Origin: Streptomyces sp. TN58
GTDB lineage: Bacteria > Actinomycetota > Actinomycetes > Streptomycetales > Streptomycetaceae
NCBI RefSeq assembly: GCF_001941845.1
Contig: NZ_CP018870.1
Coordinates: forward strand, 2,847,501-2,911,500
Reading direction: 5' to 3'
Length of the DNA stretch: 64,000 nt
Each line of letters opens with the position of its first letter. The stretch's first letter is position 1. This document shows positions 1 to 10,107 of the stretch, one piece after another. The translations under genes and the position numbers were made by a program. The notes beneath the pieces are model-generated. The model was not told the DNA's origin, ran no database searches, and was given only the letters and a program-made list of their open reading frames with translations.

Positions 1-594
1 GACTCCGAGGTTCGCCATGTTCAGGAAGAGGATCCACAGCACCGGGATCCCCAGGAAGACGCCCAGGACCAGGCACATCGCAGCCGCTTGGGCGTTGTTC
101 GTCCACACCTGGGCGGCGAAGGATCCCGCGGGGTTGCTGGAGTAGTACGTCTCGTACTCGCCGCCCGGCTTCGTGAGCTCCTTCAGCTGTTCCGGGGCGG
201 CGATGGCGCCCTGGACCTCGGGATGCGTCGCTATCCACCAGCCGATGAGCACGCCGAGGGCCGTGGAGATCAGGGCCGTCGGTATCCACCAGCGGCGGCT
301 CCGGTAGACCGCGGCCGGGAAGCCGACGGCGAAGAAGAGCGCCGCGTCGCGCCAGCCGGAGCGGCGGGTGCCCGTGACGGTGGCGCGGGCGCGGGCCACC
401 AGCTGGGTCAGCCGGCCGGTGAGCATGGGGTCGGGGGCGCTGGACTGGACGAGGGAGAGGTGGGTCGAGGTGCGCTGGTAGAGCGCGACGAGTTCGTCGG
501 CTTCCTCGCCGGTCAGCTTGCGGCCCCGGCCCAGGAGCTGCTCCAGGCGGTCCCATTCCGCGCGGTGTGCCGTGACGAAGACGTCGAGATCCAT
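1..594 (-). CDS. Stage II sporulation protein M-like membrane protein (SpoIIM/DUF95), C-terminus beyond window
   Basis: The frame starts at ATG 594 and runs leftward off the window, so only the first 198 residues are seen. The N-terminus (MDLDVFVTAHRAEWDRLEQL) and the following soluble helical stretch, rich in Arg/Glu up to about residue 85, are typical of actinobacterial SpoIIM-family proteins. Hydrophobic segments follow at about 87-100, 107-122 and 170-195. The gene is divergent from an RDD-family gene with a gap of about 95 bases, a pairing common in actinobacteria. In Bacillus SpoIIM belongs to the engulfment peptidoglycan hydrolase complex. In Streptomyces the role of this family is not established, so only the family call is firm. 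Confidence 0.85.
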   Translation of the reverse strand, partial: MDLDVFVTAHRAEWDRLEQLLGRGRKLTGEEADELVALYQRTSTHLSLVQSSAPDPMLTGRLTQLVARARATVTGTRRSGWRDAALFFAVGFPAAVYRSRRWWIPTALISTALGVLIGWWIATHPEVQGAIAAPEQLKELTKPGGEYETYYSSNPAGSFAAQVWTNNAQAAAMCLVLGVFLGIPVLWILFLNMANLGV

Positions 595-689
595 CCGGTG
601 CGCTCCCCTGCCCAGGTCCCCTGGCCGCTGTCTGTTCCTAGTGTGGTCAGCTTGGCAGACTGGATGACGTTGGGGCGGGGGCAGGTCAC

Positions 690-1646
690 GTGAGAGGTGC
701 CGTGGTGAGCGATCTGGTGACGGGGGACGCGGTCGTCCTGGGGCTGCGGCCGGCGAGGCTGCCGAGCCGGGCGTTGGCGATCGTGCTGGACCTCGCCGTC
801 TACGTCACCGTCTACGTGCTCCTCACGGTCGGGCTGGCCCTCGCGACCGCGTCGCTGGACCCGGCCGCCCAGGCCGCCGTGGCGGTGGCGAGTTTCCTGC
901 TGCTGCTGGTCGGCATTCCGATCGCGGTGGAGACGCTGTCCCACGGGCGCTCGCTGGGCAAGCTCGCCTGCGGGCTGCGGGTGGTGCGCGACGACGGCGG
1001 TCCGATCCGGTTCCGCCACGCGCTGGTGCGCGGGGCCCTCGGTGTGGTGGAGCTGCTGTTGACCTTCGGCACGGTGGCGGCCATCGCCTCGCTGGTGTCG
1101 GCGCGCGGGCGGCGGCTCGGGGACGTCTTCGCGGGGACCCTGGTGGTCCGGGAGCGGGTGCCGGGGGCGCGGGTGATGCCGGTACCTCCGCCGCCGCCGT
1201 GGCTGGCCGGGCGGTTCACCCAGCTGGACCTGTCGGCCGTACCGGACGGGCTGTGGCTGGCGATCCGCCAGTACCTGACCCGTATGAACCAGCTGGATCC
1301 GCAGGTGGGTGCGGCGATGGCGGCGCGGCTCGCGGACGATCTCGTGGCGCGTACGGGGGCGCCGCCGCCGGCGGGGGTGCCGGCCGCGGCCTTCCTGATG
1401 GCGGTGGTCCACGAGCGTCAGTCGCGCGATGCCGCGCGGGCTTTCCACACGGCGGCCCCGGCGTCGGCCGCTGCCGTGGCGCCCGGTACGCACCCGGCAT
1501 CCGTCGCGCCCGTCGCGTACGCCCCACCCGTCGCGTACGCCGCGCCCGCCCCCGCGCCGTCGGCGCCCGTCGCGCCGGCGGCGCCCGTCGCGCCGGCGGC
1601 GCCCGTGGAGGTGCCGCACGCCGGCGGGTTCGCTCCGCCGGCCTGA
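690..1646 (+). CDS. RDD family membrane protein
   Basis: The product is 318 residues from GTG 690, which has a G-rich ribosome site (about 678-683); GTG 702 or 705 are alternatives. An RDD domain occupies roughly residues 20-155: an Arg-containing first helix start (PSRALAIVLDLAVY), a second hydrophobic segment (about 60-75), the conserved SLGKLACGLRVV stretch, and a third helix before ARGRRLGDVFAGT. Residues 165-235 form a soluble helical region, and the C-terminus is a low-complexity Ala/Pro tail with APVAPAAPVAP-type repeats. RDD proteins are multi-pass membrane proteins of mostly unknown function, some linked to ion transport. It is divergent from the SpoIIM-like gene. Confidence 0.9.
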   Translation: MRGAVVSDLVTGDAVVLGLRPARLPSRALAIVLDLAVYVTVYVLLTVGLALATASLDPAAQAAVAVASFLLLLVGIPIAVETLSHGRSLGKLACGLRVVRDDGGPIRFRHALVRGALGVVELLLTFGTVAAIASLVSARGRRLGDVFAGTLVVRERVPGARVMPVPPPPPWLAGRFTQLDLSAVPDGLWLAIRQYLTRMNQLDPQVGAAMAARLADDLVARTGAPPPAGVPAAAFLMAVVHERQSRDAARAFHTAAPASAAAVAPGTHPASVAPVAYAPPVAYAAPAPAPSAPVAPAAPVAPAAPVEVPHAGGFAPPA

Positions 1647-1650
1647 GGGG

Positions 1651-2271
1651 TCAGCTGTCCTCGAAGGCCGAGGGCGGGGTCTCCAGGTGTTCCAGTTCGA
1701 CGCCGGGGGCCGAGAGGACGACGTCGCCGGCGATGTGGACCGTGTGGACCTCGCCCGTGTCCAGGGCGGTGACGCGGTATTCGTCCACCAGGAGCGGGCC
1801 GCTGTCCGTGGGGTGTTCCTGTCGGGCCGCCAGCGCCCAGGCCTGGTCGACGGTGCGCGGGGCGAGGACCGGATCGGTGAGGGCGAGGAGCCGGACGCGG
1901 GTGGCGGGGGCGCCGGGGGTCAGGCGCAGCAGGCGGGCGGTGGCGACGAGGAAGGCCGGGGAGGTGCCGGTGAAGCCGGGGGCGGCGATGTTGCCTTCGG
2001 TGGCCTCGGTGCCGGTGGGGTCGGTGCGGACCCAGGTGACGCCGTCGAGGGCGGCCCCGCGGACCTGCCAGCTCGCGGCGTTGACCTCCAGGCGGATGGG
2101 GCGGCCGAGTTCGTCGATCGCCAGGTCGACGGAGCCGCGGTGGTCGCCGTCCGGGGTGGTCAGCTGGGAGACGTAGCGCCAGCCGGAGGGCCCGGGGGCG
2201 CAGTGGAAGTGCTCCTCGCCGAGGGGGGTGTGGTCGTGCGGGTCGTGGAGCGAGTAGCGGCCGCGGGGCAT
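1651..2271 (-). CDS. Conserved hypothetical protein next to ahcY
   Basis: 206 residues from ATG 2271 with an AGAAGAG stretch about 9 bases upstream; GTG 2280 would add three residues. I do not recognise a named domain. The protein is soluble, with no signal peptide or membrane helix, and begins MPRGRYSLHDPHDHTPLGEE. Its composition (many acidic, Thr and Val residues, alternating beta-type segments) suggests a beta-rich fold. It is convergent with the RDD gene, 4 bases away, and lies downstream of ahcY beyond a strong terminator, so it is probably transcribed on its own. It shows normal Streptomyces codon use and is probably core. Confidence 0.7.
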   Translation of the reverse strand: MPRGRYSLHDPHDHTPLGEEHFHCAPGPSGWRYVSQLTTPDGDHRGSVDLAIDELGRPIRLEVNAASWQVRGAALDGVTWVRTDPTGTEATEGNIAAPGFTGTSPAFLVATARLLRLTPGAPATRVRLLALTDPVLAPRTVDQAWALAARQEHPTDSGPLLVDEYRVTALDTGEVHTVHIAGDVVLSAPGVELEHLETPPSAFEDS

Positions 2272-2306
2272 GGTGCGCACTCTTCTTCGGATCGGGGGGA
2301 TACGGG

Positions 2307-2338
2307 GCAGGCCCCCGGCACGTGTGCCGGGGGCCTGC
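2307..2338 (-). terminator. Intrinsic-type terminator after ahcY
   Basis: Perfect 15-bp inverted repeat (arms 2307-2321 and 2324-2338, apex GT) about 30 bases past the ahcY stop codon. It lacks a clear U-run, as is common in Streptomyces terminators. It separates ahcY from the downstream hypothetical gene on the same strand. Confidence 0.8.
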
Positions 2339-2370
2339 TTCAGGTCCGTCCGCGGTCGATCAGGCGGTGA

Positions 2371-4009
<1,639 letters not shown>

Positions 4010-4109
4010 CTGATCAGGTGCGGATTGCGGGTCGGGCGGCCCGAGGGCGCCGCGTTTTCGGCCTGCCCGTAGCCTTTCAGCCATTCGTAACGGTGGAGGG
4101 GCGGGATTC

Positions 4110-4787
4110 ATGGCGCGCAGGCCTGGGCGGAGACGAGGAATCTGGGCGATCGCCCTGCTGGTGCTGGGGGTGGCACTGATCGGCGGACCGATCGCGGTCA
4201 CGCTGAGCCGGTTCACGGCGACCCATCAGGCCAGTGACAACATGCGGCCGACGTTCGTGCCCGGGGACCTCATCGTCATGCGCAAGGACACGTCCGGCGT
4301 GCGGCGCGGTGACGTGGCCACCTACGACCCCGGCGAGTGGGGGATGCAGGGCCCGTTCCTCGGACGTGTGGTGGCGGTCGGAGGTGACCGCATCTCCTAC
4401 GCGCCGGGCGACAGCACCCTGACCCTGAACGGCCGGCCCCTCGACGAGGCCTATGTGCAGGCCGGCCCCGGGGACGGCGGGGTGCCGTTCGACGTGACGG
4501 TGCCGGACGGCCGGGTGTTCGTCCTCGGTGACAACCGCGGCAACTCCGCGGACTCACGCTTCCACCCGGAGCACGCCGACGGCACGCTGCCCGTCTCTGC
4601 CCTGGTCGCGATCGAGGAGGACCAGGAGAGCCCCCTGGTCGTCGCCCTGGGCCTGTCCATGCTCGCCGGGGCCTGTCTGCTGCCCGTGGCGCTCGGGCTG
4701 GGGATCGCCTCGCTCGTCGCGCGGCGGCGCAGGCCGGTCGAGGTGCAGGGGCCGGTATGGGGGGCCACGCGGGTGGACGCGCCGTAG
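4110..4787 (+). CDS. Signal peptidase I-like (S26) membrane protein lacking catalytic residues
   Basis: 225 residues from ATG 4110 (GGAGGGGCGGG upstream). The protein has an N-terminal membrane helix (about 11-32), an S26 peptidase core and a second helix near 178-200, followed by a basic end. Family boxes are recognisable: SDNMRPTF (42-49), GRVVAVGGD (85-93) and GDNRGNSADSR (140-150). The residue before Met in the first box, the catalytic Ser in active enzymes, is Asn44. The residue before Arg in the second box, normally the general-base Lys, is Gly85. The fold is thus retained but the Ser-Lys dyad is absent. It is probably not a working signal peptidase; a binding or regulatory role is an inference. 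Confidence 0.8.
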   Translation: MARRPGRRRGIWAIALLVLGVALIGGPIAVTLSRFTATHQASDNMRPTFVPGDLIVMRKDTSGVRRGDVATYDPGEWGMQGPFLGRVVAVGGDRISYAPGDSTLTLNGRPLDEAYVQAGPGDGGVPFDVTVPDGRVFVLGDNRGNSADSRFHPEHADGTLPVSALVAIEEDQESPLVVALGLSMLAGACLLPVALGLGIASLVARRRRPVEVQGPVWGATRVDAP

Positions 4788-4792
4788 GTCCC

Positions 4793-4850
4793 GTACGTAC
4801 GCCGAAGGCCCCCGCGGGCTGCTGCTCGCGGGGGCCTTCGGCGTACGTAC
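4793..4850. terminator. Bidirectional terminator between convergent genes
   Basis: Perfect 24-bp inverted repeat (4793-4816 and 4827-4850) with a 10-base loop, located between the converging signal-peptidase-like and CDF transporter genes. It can serve both strands. Confidence 0.9.
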
Positions 4851-4855
4851 TACGA

Positions 4856-5779
4856 CTACTCGGTGGCTTCGGGACGGTAGATGTCCGGCTCCAGGTAGAT
4901 CACGCGGGCGATCGGGACTGCCTCGCGGATGCGGGCCTCGGCGGCGTCGATGGCGTTCGCGACCTCGGTCGCGGTGTCGTTGCCCTCGACGGCGATCTTG
5001 GCGGCGACCAGCAGTTCCTCGGGGCCGAGGTGCAGGGTGCGCATGTGGATGACGCGGGTGACGACGTCCCCGTCGACGGCCGCGGCCTTGATCTTCTCGA
5101 CCTCTTCGACGCCGGCGGACTCACCGAGCAGCAGCGACTTGGTCTCCGCTGCCAGGACGATCGCGATGACGATGAGGAGGACGCCGATGCACAGGGTGCC
5201 GATGCCGTCCCAGACGCCGTTGCCGGTCAGCAGGGCGAGGCCGACGCCGACGAGGGCCAGGACCAGGCCGACGAGGGCGCCGAGGTCCTCCAGCAGCACC
5301 ACGGGCAGTTCGGGGGCCTTGGCCCGCTTGACGAACTGGCTCCAGGTGAGCTTGCCGCGGACCTCGTTCGACTCCTTGATCGCGGTACGGAAGGAGAAGG
5401 ACTCGGCGATGATCGCGAAGACCAGGACGCCGACGGGCCAGTACCAGGCCTCGATCGGGTGCGGCTCGTGGATCTTCTCGTAGCCCTCGTAGATGGCGAA
5501 CATGCCACCGACGGTGAAGAGCACGATGGAGACGAGGAAGGCGTAGATGTAGCGCTCGCGCCCGTACCCGAAGGGGTGCTGGGGCGTCGCCTCTCGCTGG
5601 GCCTTCTTCCCGCCGAGGAGCAGCAGGCCCTGGTTCCCGGAGTCCGCCAGGGAGTGGACGCTCTCCGCGAGCATCGACGAGGAGCCACTGAAGAGGAACG
5701 CCACGAATTTGGCTACAGCGATGGCGAGGTTGGCGGCGAGTGCCGCCACGATCGCCTTGGTTCCGCCCGACGCGCTCAT
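4856..5779 (-). CDS. Cation diffusion facilitator (CDF) family metal transporter
   Basis: 307 residues from ATG 5779 (MSASGGTKAIVAAL); an upstream GTG would add 15 residues unlike the family. Six transmembrane helices are apparent: a metal-site helix with HSLADSGNQ (HxxxD), then FLVSIVLFTVGGMF, WPVGVLVFAIIAES, and a fifth helix with LLEDLGALVGLVLA. The LLED signature is that of the SLC30A9/ZnT9-like branch rather than the classical FieF branch. A cytoplasmic C-terminal domain (about residues 215-300) follows. The probable role is efflux of Zn or a related divalent cation by proton antiport. It sits downstream of manA with a 73-base gap, possibly in one operon. Confidence 0.9.
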   Translation of the reverse strand: MSASGGTKAIVAALAANLAIAVAKFVAFLFSGSSSMLAESVHSLADSGNQGLLLLGGKKAQREATPQHPFGYGRERYIYAFLVSIVLFTVGGMFAIYEGYEKIHEPHPIEAWYWPVGVLVFAIIAESFSFRTAIKESNEVRGKLTWSQFVKRAKAPELPVVLLEDLGALVGLVLALVGVGLALLTGNGVWDGIGTLCIGVLLIVIAIVLAAETKSLLLGESAGVEEVEKIKAAAVDGDVVTRVIHMRTLHLGPEELLVAAKIAVEGNDTATEVANAIDAAEARIREAVPIARVIYLEPDIYRPEATE

Positions 5780-5852
5780 GGGTGCAGGGTGTCCTTCCTG
5801 GGGCCGGTGACTACGGCGGCACATTGTTGCAGCCCCTGGGACGGACGCCGCG

Positions 5853-7013
5853 TCAGACCACCACGGTGGCCCTGAAGACCGTTCCGTTTCCGGACAGTTC
5901 GACCTTTTCGCCCGCCGGTACGAAAGCCGATCCGCCGGGTGTGAGCGCCAGTTCGCCGACCTGCACGGAGCCCGCGGTGCACAGCAGGATCTGCGGGGTG
6001 CCGTCCGGGAGCACGTGCGGGGCGCCGCCCGGCGCCAGGAGGAAGCGGGAGAGCCTGAACTCGTCGATGGGGGCCTCGTAGACCTCCTCGCCGCCGTCGC
6101 CCTCGGGCCGCAGGACGCGAGGGTCGCTCGGCTCGAACCTGACGATCTTCAGCAGTTCGGGTACGTCCACGTGCTTGGGGGTCAGTCCGGCGCGCAGGAC
6201 GTTGTCCGAGTTGGCCAGCAGCTCGACGCCGAGGCCGTCGAAGTAGGCGTGCGGGACCCCCGCGCCGAGGAACAGCGCCTCGCCGGGCTGGAGTCGGACG
6301 TGGTTGAGGAGCATCGCCGCGAGCACGCCCGGGTCCCCCGGGTACTCGTGGGCGAGGGCCGCGTACGTGGCGTACTCGCCGCCCAGGTGTGCGGCGGCGG
6401 CAGCGGTCTCGGCGACCGTGACCTCCATCTGCTCGCGGTCCGCGGTCAGTACGGCCGTCAGCACCTCGCGCAGCGCGGCCTCCTCGGGGTGGGCGCGCAG
6501 CAGGTCGGCGTACGGCTTGAGGGAGCCCACGCCGAGCCCTTCGAAGAGGTCCGCGGACGCCTGCGGGGAGCGGAAACCGCAGAGCCCGTCGAACGTCGTG
6601 ATCGCGCAGATCATCTCGGGCTTGTGGTTGGGGTCCTTGTAGTTGCGGTGGGCCGCGTCGATCGGGATCCCGCGCCGCTCCTCGTCCTCGAAGCCCGCCT
6701 TCGCCTGCGCGAGGTCGGGGTGGACCTGGAGGGAGAGCGGGGCGCCCGCGGCGAGGATCTTGAAGAGGAAGGGCAGCCCTGGACCGAACTTGGCCACGGT
6801 GGAGGCGCCGAGCTCCCCCTCGGGGTCGGCGGCGATGACCTCCGCGAGCGACCTCTCGCCGGCGCCGCGGTCGACGCGCGAGGGGGCGCTCGGGTGGGCT
6901 CCCATCCACAGCTCCGCCTGCGGCTCACCGGTGGGTTCGACACCGAGGAGCGCGGGCAGGGCCGTGGTGGATCCCCAGGCGTAGGGGCGGATCGTGTTGG
7001 TCAGGCGGTCCAT
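5853..7013 (-). CDS. manA: Mannose-6-phosphate isomerase, class I
   Basis: 386 residues, a zinc enzyme of the cupin fold interconverting fructose-6-phosphate and mannose-6-phosphate. The N-terminus NTIRPYAWGSTTALP is characteristic. Zinc ligands are visible in LSLQVHPD (Gln96, His98), HKPEM (Glu133) and the later GVPHAYFDGLGVE (His near 255); the catalytic Arg lies in NVLRAGLTPK. It is the first step towards GDP-mannose, with manB upstream and a mannose-1-phosphate guanylyltransferase at 34681-35763. Probably co-transcribed with manB, the Trm112 gene and the SIS gene. Confidence 0.96.
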   Translation of the reverse strand: MDRLTNTIRPYAWGSTTALPALLGVEPTGEPQAELWMGAHPSAPSRVDRGAGERSLAEVIAADPEGELGASTVAKFGPGLPFLFKILAAGAPLSLQVHPDLAQAKAGFEDEERRGIPIDAAHRNYKDPNHKPEMICAITTFDGLCGFRSPQASADLFEGLGVGSLKPYADLLRAHPEEAALREVLTAVLTADREQMEVTVAETAAAAAHLGGEYATYAALAHEYPGDPGVLAAMLLNHVRLQPGEALFLGAGVPHAYFDGLGVELLANSDNVLRAGLTPKHVDVPELLKIVRFEPSDPRVLRPEGDGGEEVYEAPIDEFRLSRFLLAPGGAPHVLPDGTPQILLCTAGSVQVGELALTPGGSAFVPAGEKVELSGNGTVFRATVVV

Positions 7014-7052
7014 CGTCGTCTTCCTGGATAGATCCGGGCACGTGCGCGGGTC

Positions 7053-8186
7053 TCAGCTGTGTCCCCCGGAGGCCAACGCCAGGTAGGCGGTGGCGAAATC
7101 CGTGACGGCGAGCAGTTCGGCGAGCTGCTCCAGCTCGGCGCCTTCCTCCGGTTCGAGCTCGCTGATGGCCGTGTCGTGGCTGAGGGCGAGCTCGCGTGCG
7201 GCGGGTGCCGCGGTGAGGCCGCCGGCCGGCCGGTCGCGCAGCAGGACGACGCGGGCGCGAAGGGCCTGCGGCTCTTCGACGCGGTCGCGGAAGAAGTCGT
7301 CGGGGTCGGCTCCGGCGGCGAAGGCGCCGGCGAGCAGGATGCCGTGGGCGGGCAGGGCCTCGGGGAGCGCGGCGGCCAGTGCGGGGCGGCCGGCGAGCTC
7401 GGCGAGGGTGGCGGCGAAGCGGCGGCCCGCGGGGCCGGCGCCGGTGCCCTCGCTCCAGATGAGCGGCAGTGAGTCCGCCAGCTCGGCGGCGAGGGTCTTG
7501 GCCGGGTTGGAGTAGGTGGCGATGGCGGGCCCGCAGCGTTCGGCCGTCCGGTCGAGGCGGTCCGCGACCAGTTGGAGGGTGTCGGGGGCCGCGGCGATCA
7601 GGCCGACCTTGTCGAGGAGCAGCAGCAGGGGCGTCAGCAGGGCCCACAGGGCGCCCGGGCCCGCGGCGGCCGACTCGTCGAACTCCTGGTACGGAGCCTT
7701 GGCCATGGGTACGAGGAGCCCGTGCGCGCCGTCCACCGCCTCGCTCAGCGGTGAGCGTTCGGGGGCGACCGCGACGACGGTGCAGCCGCGCCGGTAGGCC
7801 TGTTCGGCGAGCAGGGCGAGCCCGGGCTCGGTGCCGTCGGTGGTGGCCACGAGCAGCAGGTCGACGGAGCCGGCCCAGCCGGGCAGGGCCCAGCGCAGGG
7901 CACCGGCGGCGTGGGCGACGCCGGTGGGGTCGAGCCGGATCACCGGGGCGGAGGCGCCCGCGAGGGCGCCGAGCAGGTCGGCGACGCCGGTGGCGGCGGT
8001 GCCGGGTCCGGCGATCAGGACCGCGCGCGGGCGGCCGTCGGGGCGCAGGCTGGCGATGCCCGCCTCGCTCGCGTGCCGGGCCGCGGTGCGGACTCTGGCT
8101 CCGGCCTCGGCCGCGCCGCGGAGCAGGCCCCGCCGGTCGACGCGGGCGAGATCGTCCGGTGCGTCGAGGAGCGACTCGTCGAGCAT
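7053..8186 (-). CDS. SIS-domain protein, phosphoglucose/phosphomannose isomerase-like
   Basis: 377 residues with two SIS-type alpha/beta halves. The first contains AVLIAGPGTAATGVADLLGAL (about 54-74) and a VDLLLVATTDGTEPGLALL segment. A second sugar-isomerase-like half starts near residue 180 with a C-terminal helix bundle. Homologues in other bacteria are called bifunctional phosphoglucose/phosphomannose isomerase. The position between Trm112 and manA in a mannose-metabolism operon fits a sugar-phosphate function, but SIS regulators of other kinds are possible. Start ATG 8186; the 68-base gap to the Trm112 gene is compatible with co-transcription. Confidence 0.8.
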   Translation of the reverse strand: MLDESLLDAPDDLARVDRRGLLRGAAEAGARVRTAARHASEAGIASLRPDGRPRAVLIAGPGTAATGVADLLGALAGASAPVIRLDPTGVAHAAGALRWALPGWAGSVDLLLVATTDGTEPGLALLAEQAYRRGCTVVAVAPERSPLSEAVDGAHGLLVPMAKAPYQEFDESAAAGPGALWALLTPLLLLLDKVGLIAAAPDTLQLVADRLDRTAERCGPAIATYSNPAKTLAAELADSLPLIWSEGTGAGPAGRRFAATLAELAGRPALAAALPEALPAHGILLAGAFAAGADPDDFFRDRVEEPQALRARVVLLRDRPAGGLTAAPAARELALSHDTAISELEPEEGAELEQLAELLAVTDFATAYLALASGGHS

Positions 8187-8254
8187 GGGCGGCCTCCGGC
8201 TGTTGGGTGACGGGAACCTGTCTGCGTGTGCTTGCTGTGGGGCGGCCGGCCGGG

Positions 8255-8437
8255 TCAGGCGGGGCGGCGGGCCTCGTCCACGAGGAGGACGGGGATGCCG
8301 TCGCGGACCGGGTACGCGAGGGCGCAGTCCTGGCCGGTGCAGAGCAGCTCGGGGGTCTCGTCGGCCGACTTGTCCTCAAGCGGTGCGTGGCAGGCGGGGC
8401 AGGCGAGGATCTGCAGGAGGCCGGCTTCGAGCGGCAT
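8255..8437 (-). CDS. Trm112 family protein
   Basis: 60 residues (MPLEAGLLQILACPACHAPL). It has a zinc-ribbon-like pair CPAC (13-16), a further Cys in LLCTGQDC and the family ending YPVRDGIPVLLVDEA. In eukaryotes and some archaea Trm112 activates methyltransferases; bacterial members are mostly uncharacterised. It lies between manB and the SIS gene on the same strand, a position typical of Streptomyces. Confidence 0.9.
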   Translation of the reverse strand: MPLEAGLLQILACPACHAPLEDKSADETPELLCTGQDCALAYPVRDGIPVLLVDEARRPA

Positions 8438-8656
8438 GGGGCGGGTTCCCTTCGGGGATGCGGGTGGGGCGTGGTCAGCGTACCGCCGGGGCCGCGCCGG
8501 TGCGGCCTGGGGCGGGCCGGCTGCGCAGGGGCTTCGTGGGGCTCCGCCCCCCGCACCCCGCGCCTCAAGCGCCGGCGGGGCTGGAGTTGCCCGCCCGTGG
8601 CGCGAGAGCGCGGGCCGAGGGGGCGGGAAGGGCCCGGCCCCCTCGGAAGCAGACGC
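8438..8656. other. Intergenic region with Streptomyces 'GCGCCTCAA' repeat
   Basis: 219-base gap between manB and the Trm112 gene. It contains the segment 8555-8584 (CCCCGCGCCTCAAGCGCCGG core) that recurs at 50088-50115 in this window. The copies form GC-rich hairpins. No gene is apparent. Confidence 0.6.
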
Positions 8657-10030
8657 TCAGGCGCGGATGAGGGCCAGGGCCTCGTCGCGGACGCGGGCGA
8701 GGGTGTCCGCGTCACGGGCCTCGACGTTCAGACGCAGCAGCGGCTCGGTGTTGGAGGCGCGGACGTTGAACCACCAGTCCGCGCCCGTGACGGTGAGGCC
8801 GTCCAGCTCGTCCAGGCTCACACCCTCGCGGCCGCCGAAGGTCTCCTTCACCGCCGCGAGCCGGCCCGCCTGGTCCGCGACCGTGGAGTTGATCTCCCCG
8901 GAGCCCTCGTACCGGTCGTAGGAGGCCACCAGCTCCGACAGCGGGCCGTCCTGGCCGCCGAGGGCGGCGAGGACGTGGAGGGCGGCCAGCATGCCCGTGT
9001 CCGCGTTCCAGAAGTCCTTGAAGTAGTAGTGCGCCGAGTGCTCGCCGCCGAAGATGGCGCCCGTCTTCGCCATCTCCTCCTTGATGAAGGAGTGGCCGAC
9101 GCGCGTACGGACCGGCGTGCCGCCGTTCTCGCGGACGACCTCGGGGACGGACCAGGAGGTGATCAGGTTGTGGATCACCGTGCCGGAGCCGCCGTTGCGG
9201 GCCAGCTCGCGGGCCGCGACCAGGGCGGTGATCGCCGACGGGGACACTCCCGCGCCGCGCTCGTCGACGATGAAGCAGCGGTCCGCGTCCCCGTCGAAGG
9301 CGATGCCCAGGTCCGCGCCCTCCGCCAGCACCCGCGCCTGCAGGTCGACGATGTTCTTCGGGTCCAGCGGGTTCGCCTCGTGGTTGGGGAAGGTGCCGTC
9401 CAGCTCGAAGTACATTTCGGTCACATCGAGCGGAAGGCCCTCGAACACGGTCGGTACGGTGTGGCCGCCCATGCCGTTGCCCGCGTCGACGACGACCTTC
9501 AGCGGGCGGATCGACGACAGGTCCACCAGGGACCGCAGGTGGTCCGCGTACCCCTTCAGGGAGTCCTGCTCCGTCACCGTGCCGGGCACGGTGCCCGCCG
9601 GGGCCTGCGGGGCGCCGCCCGCGTCCAGCCAGCCCTCGACCAGGGAGCGGATCTGCGACAGGCCCGTGTCCTGACCCACCGGGGCGGCACCGGCCCGGCA
9701 CATCTTGATCCCGTTGTACCGGGCGGGGTTGTGCGAGGCCGTGAACATCGCGCCCGGCAGGCCGGTCGACCCGGACGCGTAGTACAGCTGGTCCGTGGAG
9801 CACAGGCCGATCAGCGTCACGTCCACGCCGCGCGCCGCGGCGCCCCGTGCGAACGCCGCCGACAGGCCGGGCGACGAAGGGCGCATGTCGTGGCCCACCA
9901 CGATCGCCGATCCGCCCACGACCTCGACGAAAGCAGCACCGAACAGCTCCGCCAGGGACTCGTCCCACTCGTCCGGCACGACGCCACGCACGTCGTACGC
10001 CTTGACGATGTTCGAAAGATCTGCGGCCAC
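8657..10030 (-). CDS. manB: Phosphomannomutase (phosphoglucomutase/phosphomannomutase family)
   Basis: 457 residues from GTG 10030, chosen because AGGAGGG lies about 6 bases upstream and family similarity begins there (NIVKAYDVRGVVPDEW). It converts mannose-6-phosphate to mannose-1-phosphate. The active phosphoserine loop TASHNP (97-102, Ser99), the metal-binding DGDADR loop (about residue 245), the sugar-binding GGEHSAHYYF and the C-terminal phosphate loop RASNTEPLLRLN are all present. It heads the minus-strand cluster with Trm112, SIS and manA. Product specificity (mannose versus glucose) is inferred from the manA neighbour. Confidence 0.95.
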   Translation of the reverse strand: MAADLSNIVKAYDVRGVVPDEWDESLAELFGAAFVEVVGGSAIVVGHDMRPSSPGLSAAFARGAAARGVDVTLIGLCSTDQLYYASGSTGLPGAMFTASHNPARYNGIKMCRAGAAPVGQDTGLSQIRSLVEGWLDAGGAPQAPAGTVPGTVTEQDSLKGYADHLRSLVDLSSIRPLKVVVDAGNGMGGHTVPTVFEGLPLDVTEMYFELDGTFPNHEANPLDPKNIVDLQARVLAEGADLGIAFDGDADRCFIVDERGAGVSPSAITALVAARELARNGGSGTVIHNLITSWSVPEVVRENGGTPVRTRVGHSFIKEEMAKTGAIFGGEHSAHYYFKDFWNADTGMLAALHVLAALGGQDGPLSELVASYDRYEGSGEINSTVADQAGRLAAVKETFGGREGVSLDELDGLTVTGADWWFNVRASNTEPLLRLNVEARDADTLARVRDEALALIRA

Positions 10031-10107
10031 TGCCTGCCCTCCTGAGGTTCCGTACGGTTCGGCAAACCTACCCTGAACCGGTGGCGGCACCCCAGATGAC
10101 CCGAGCG

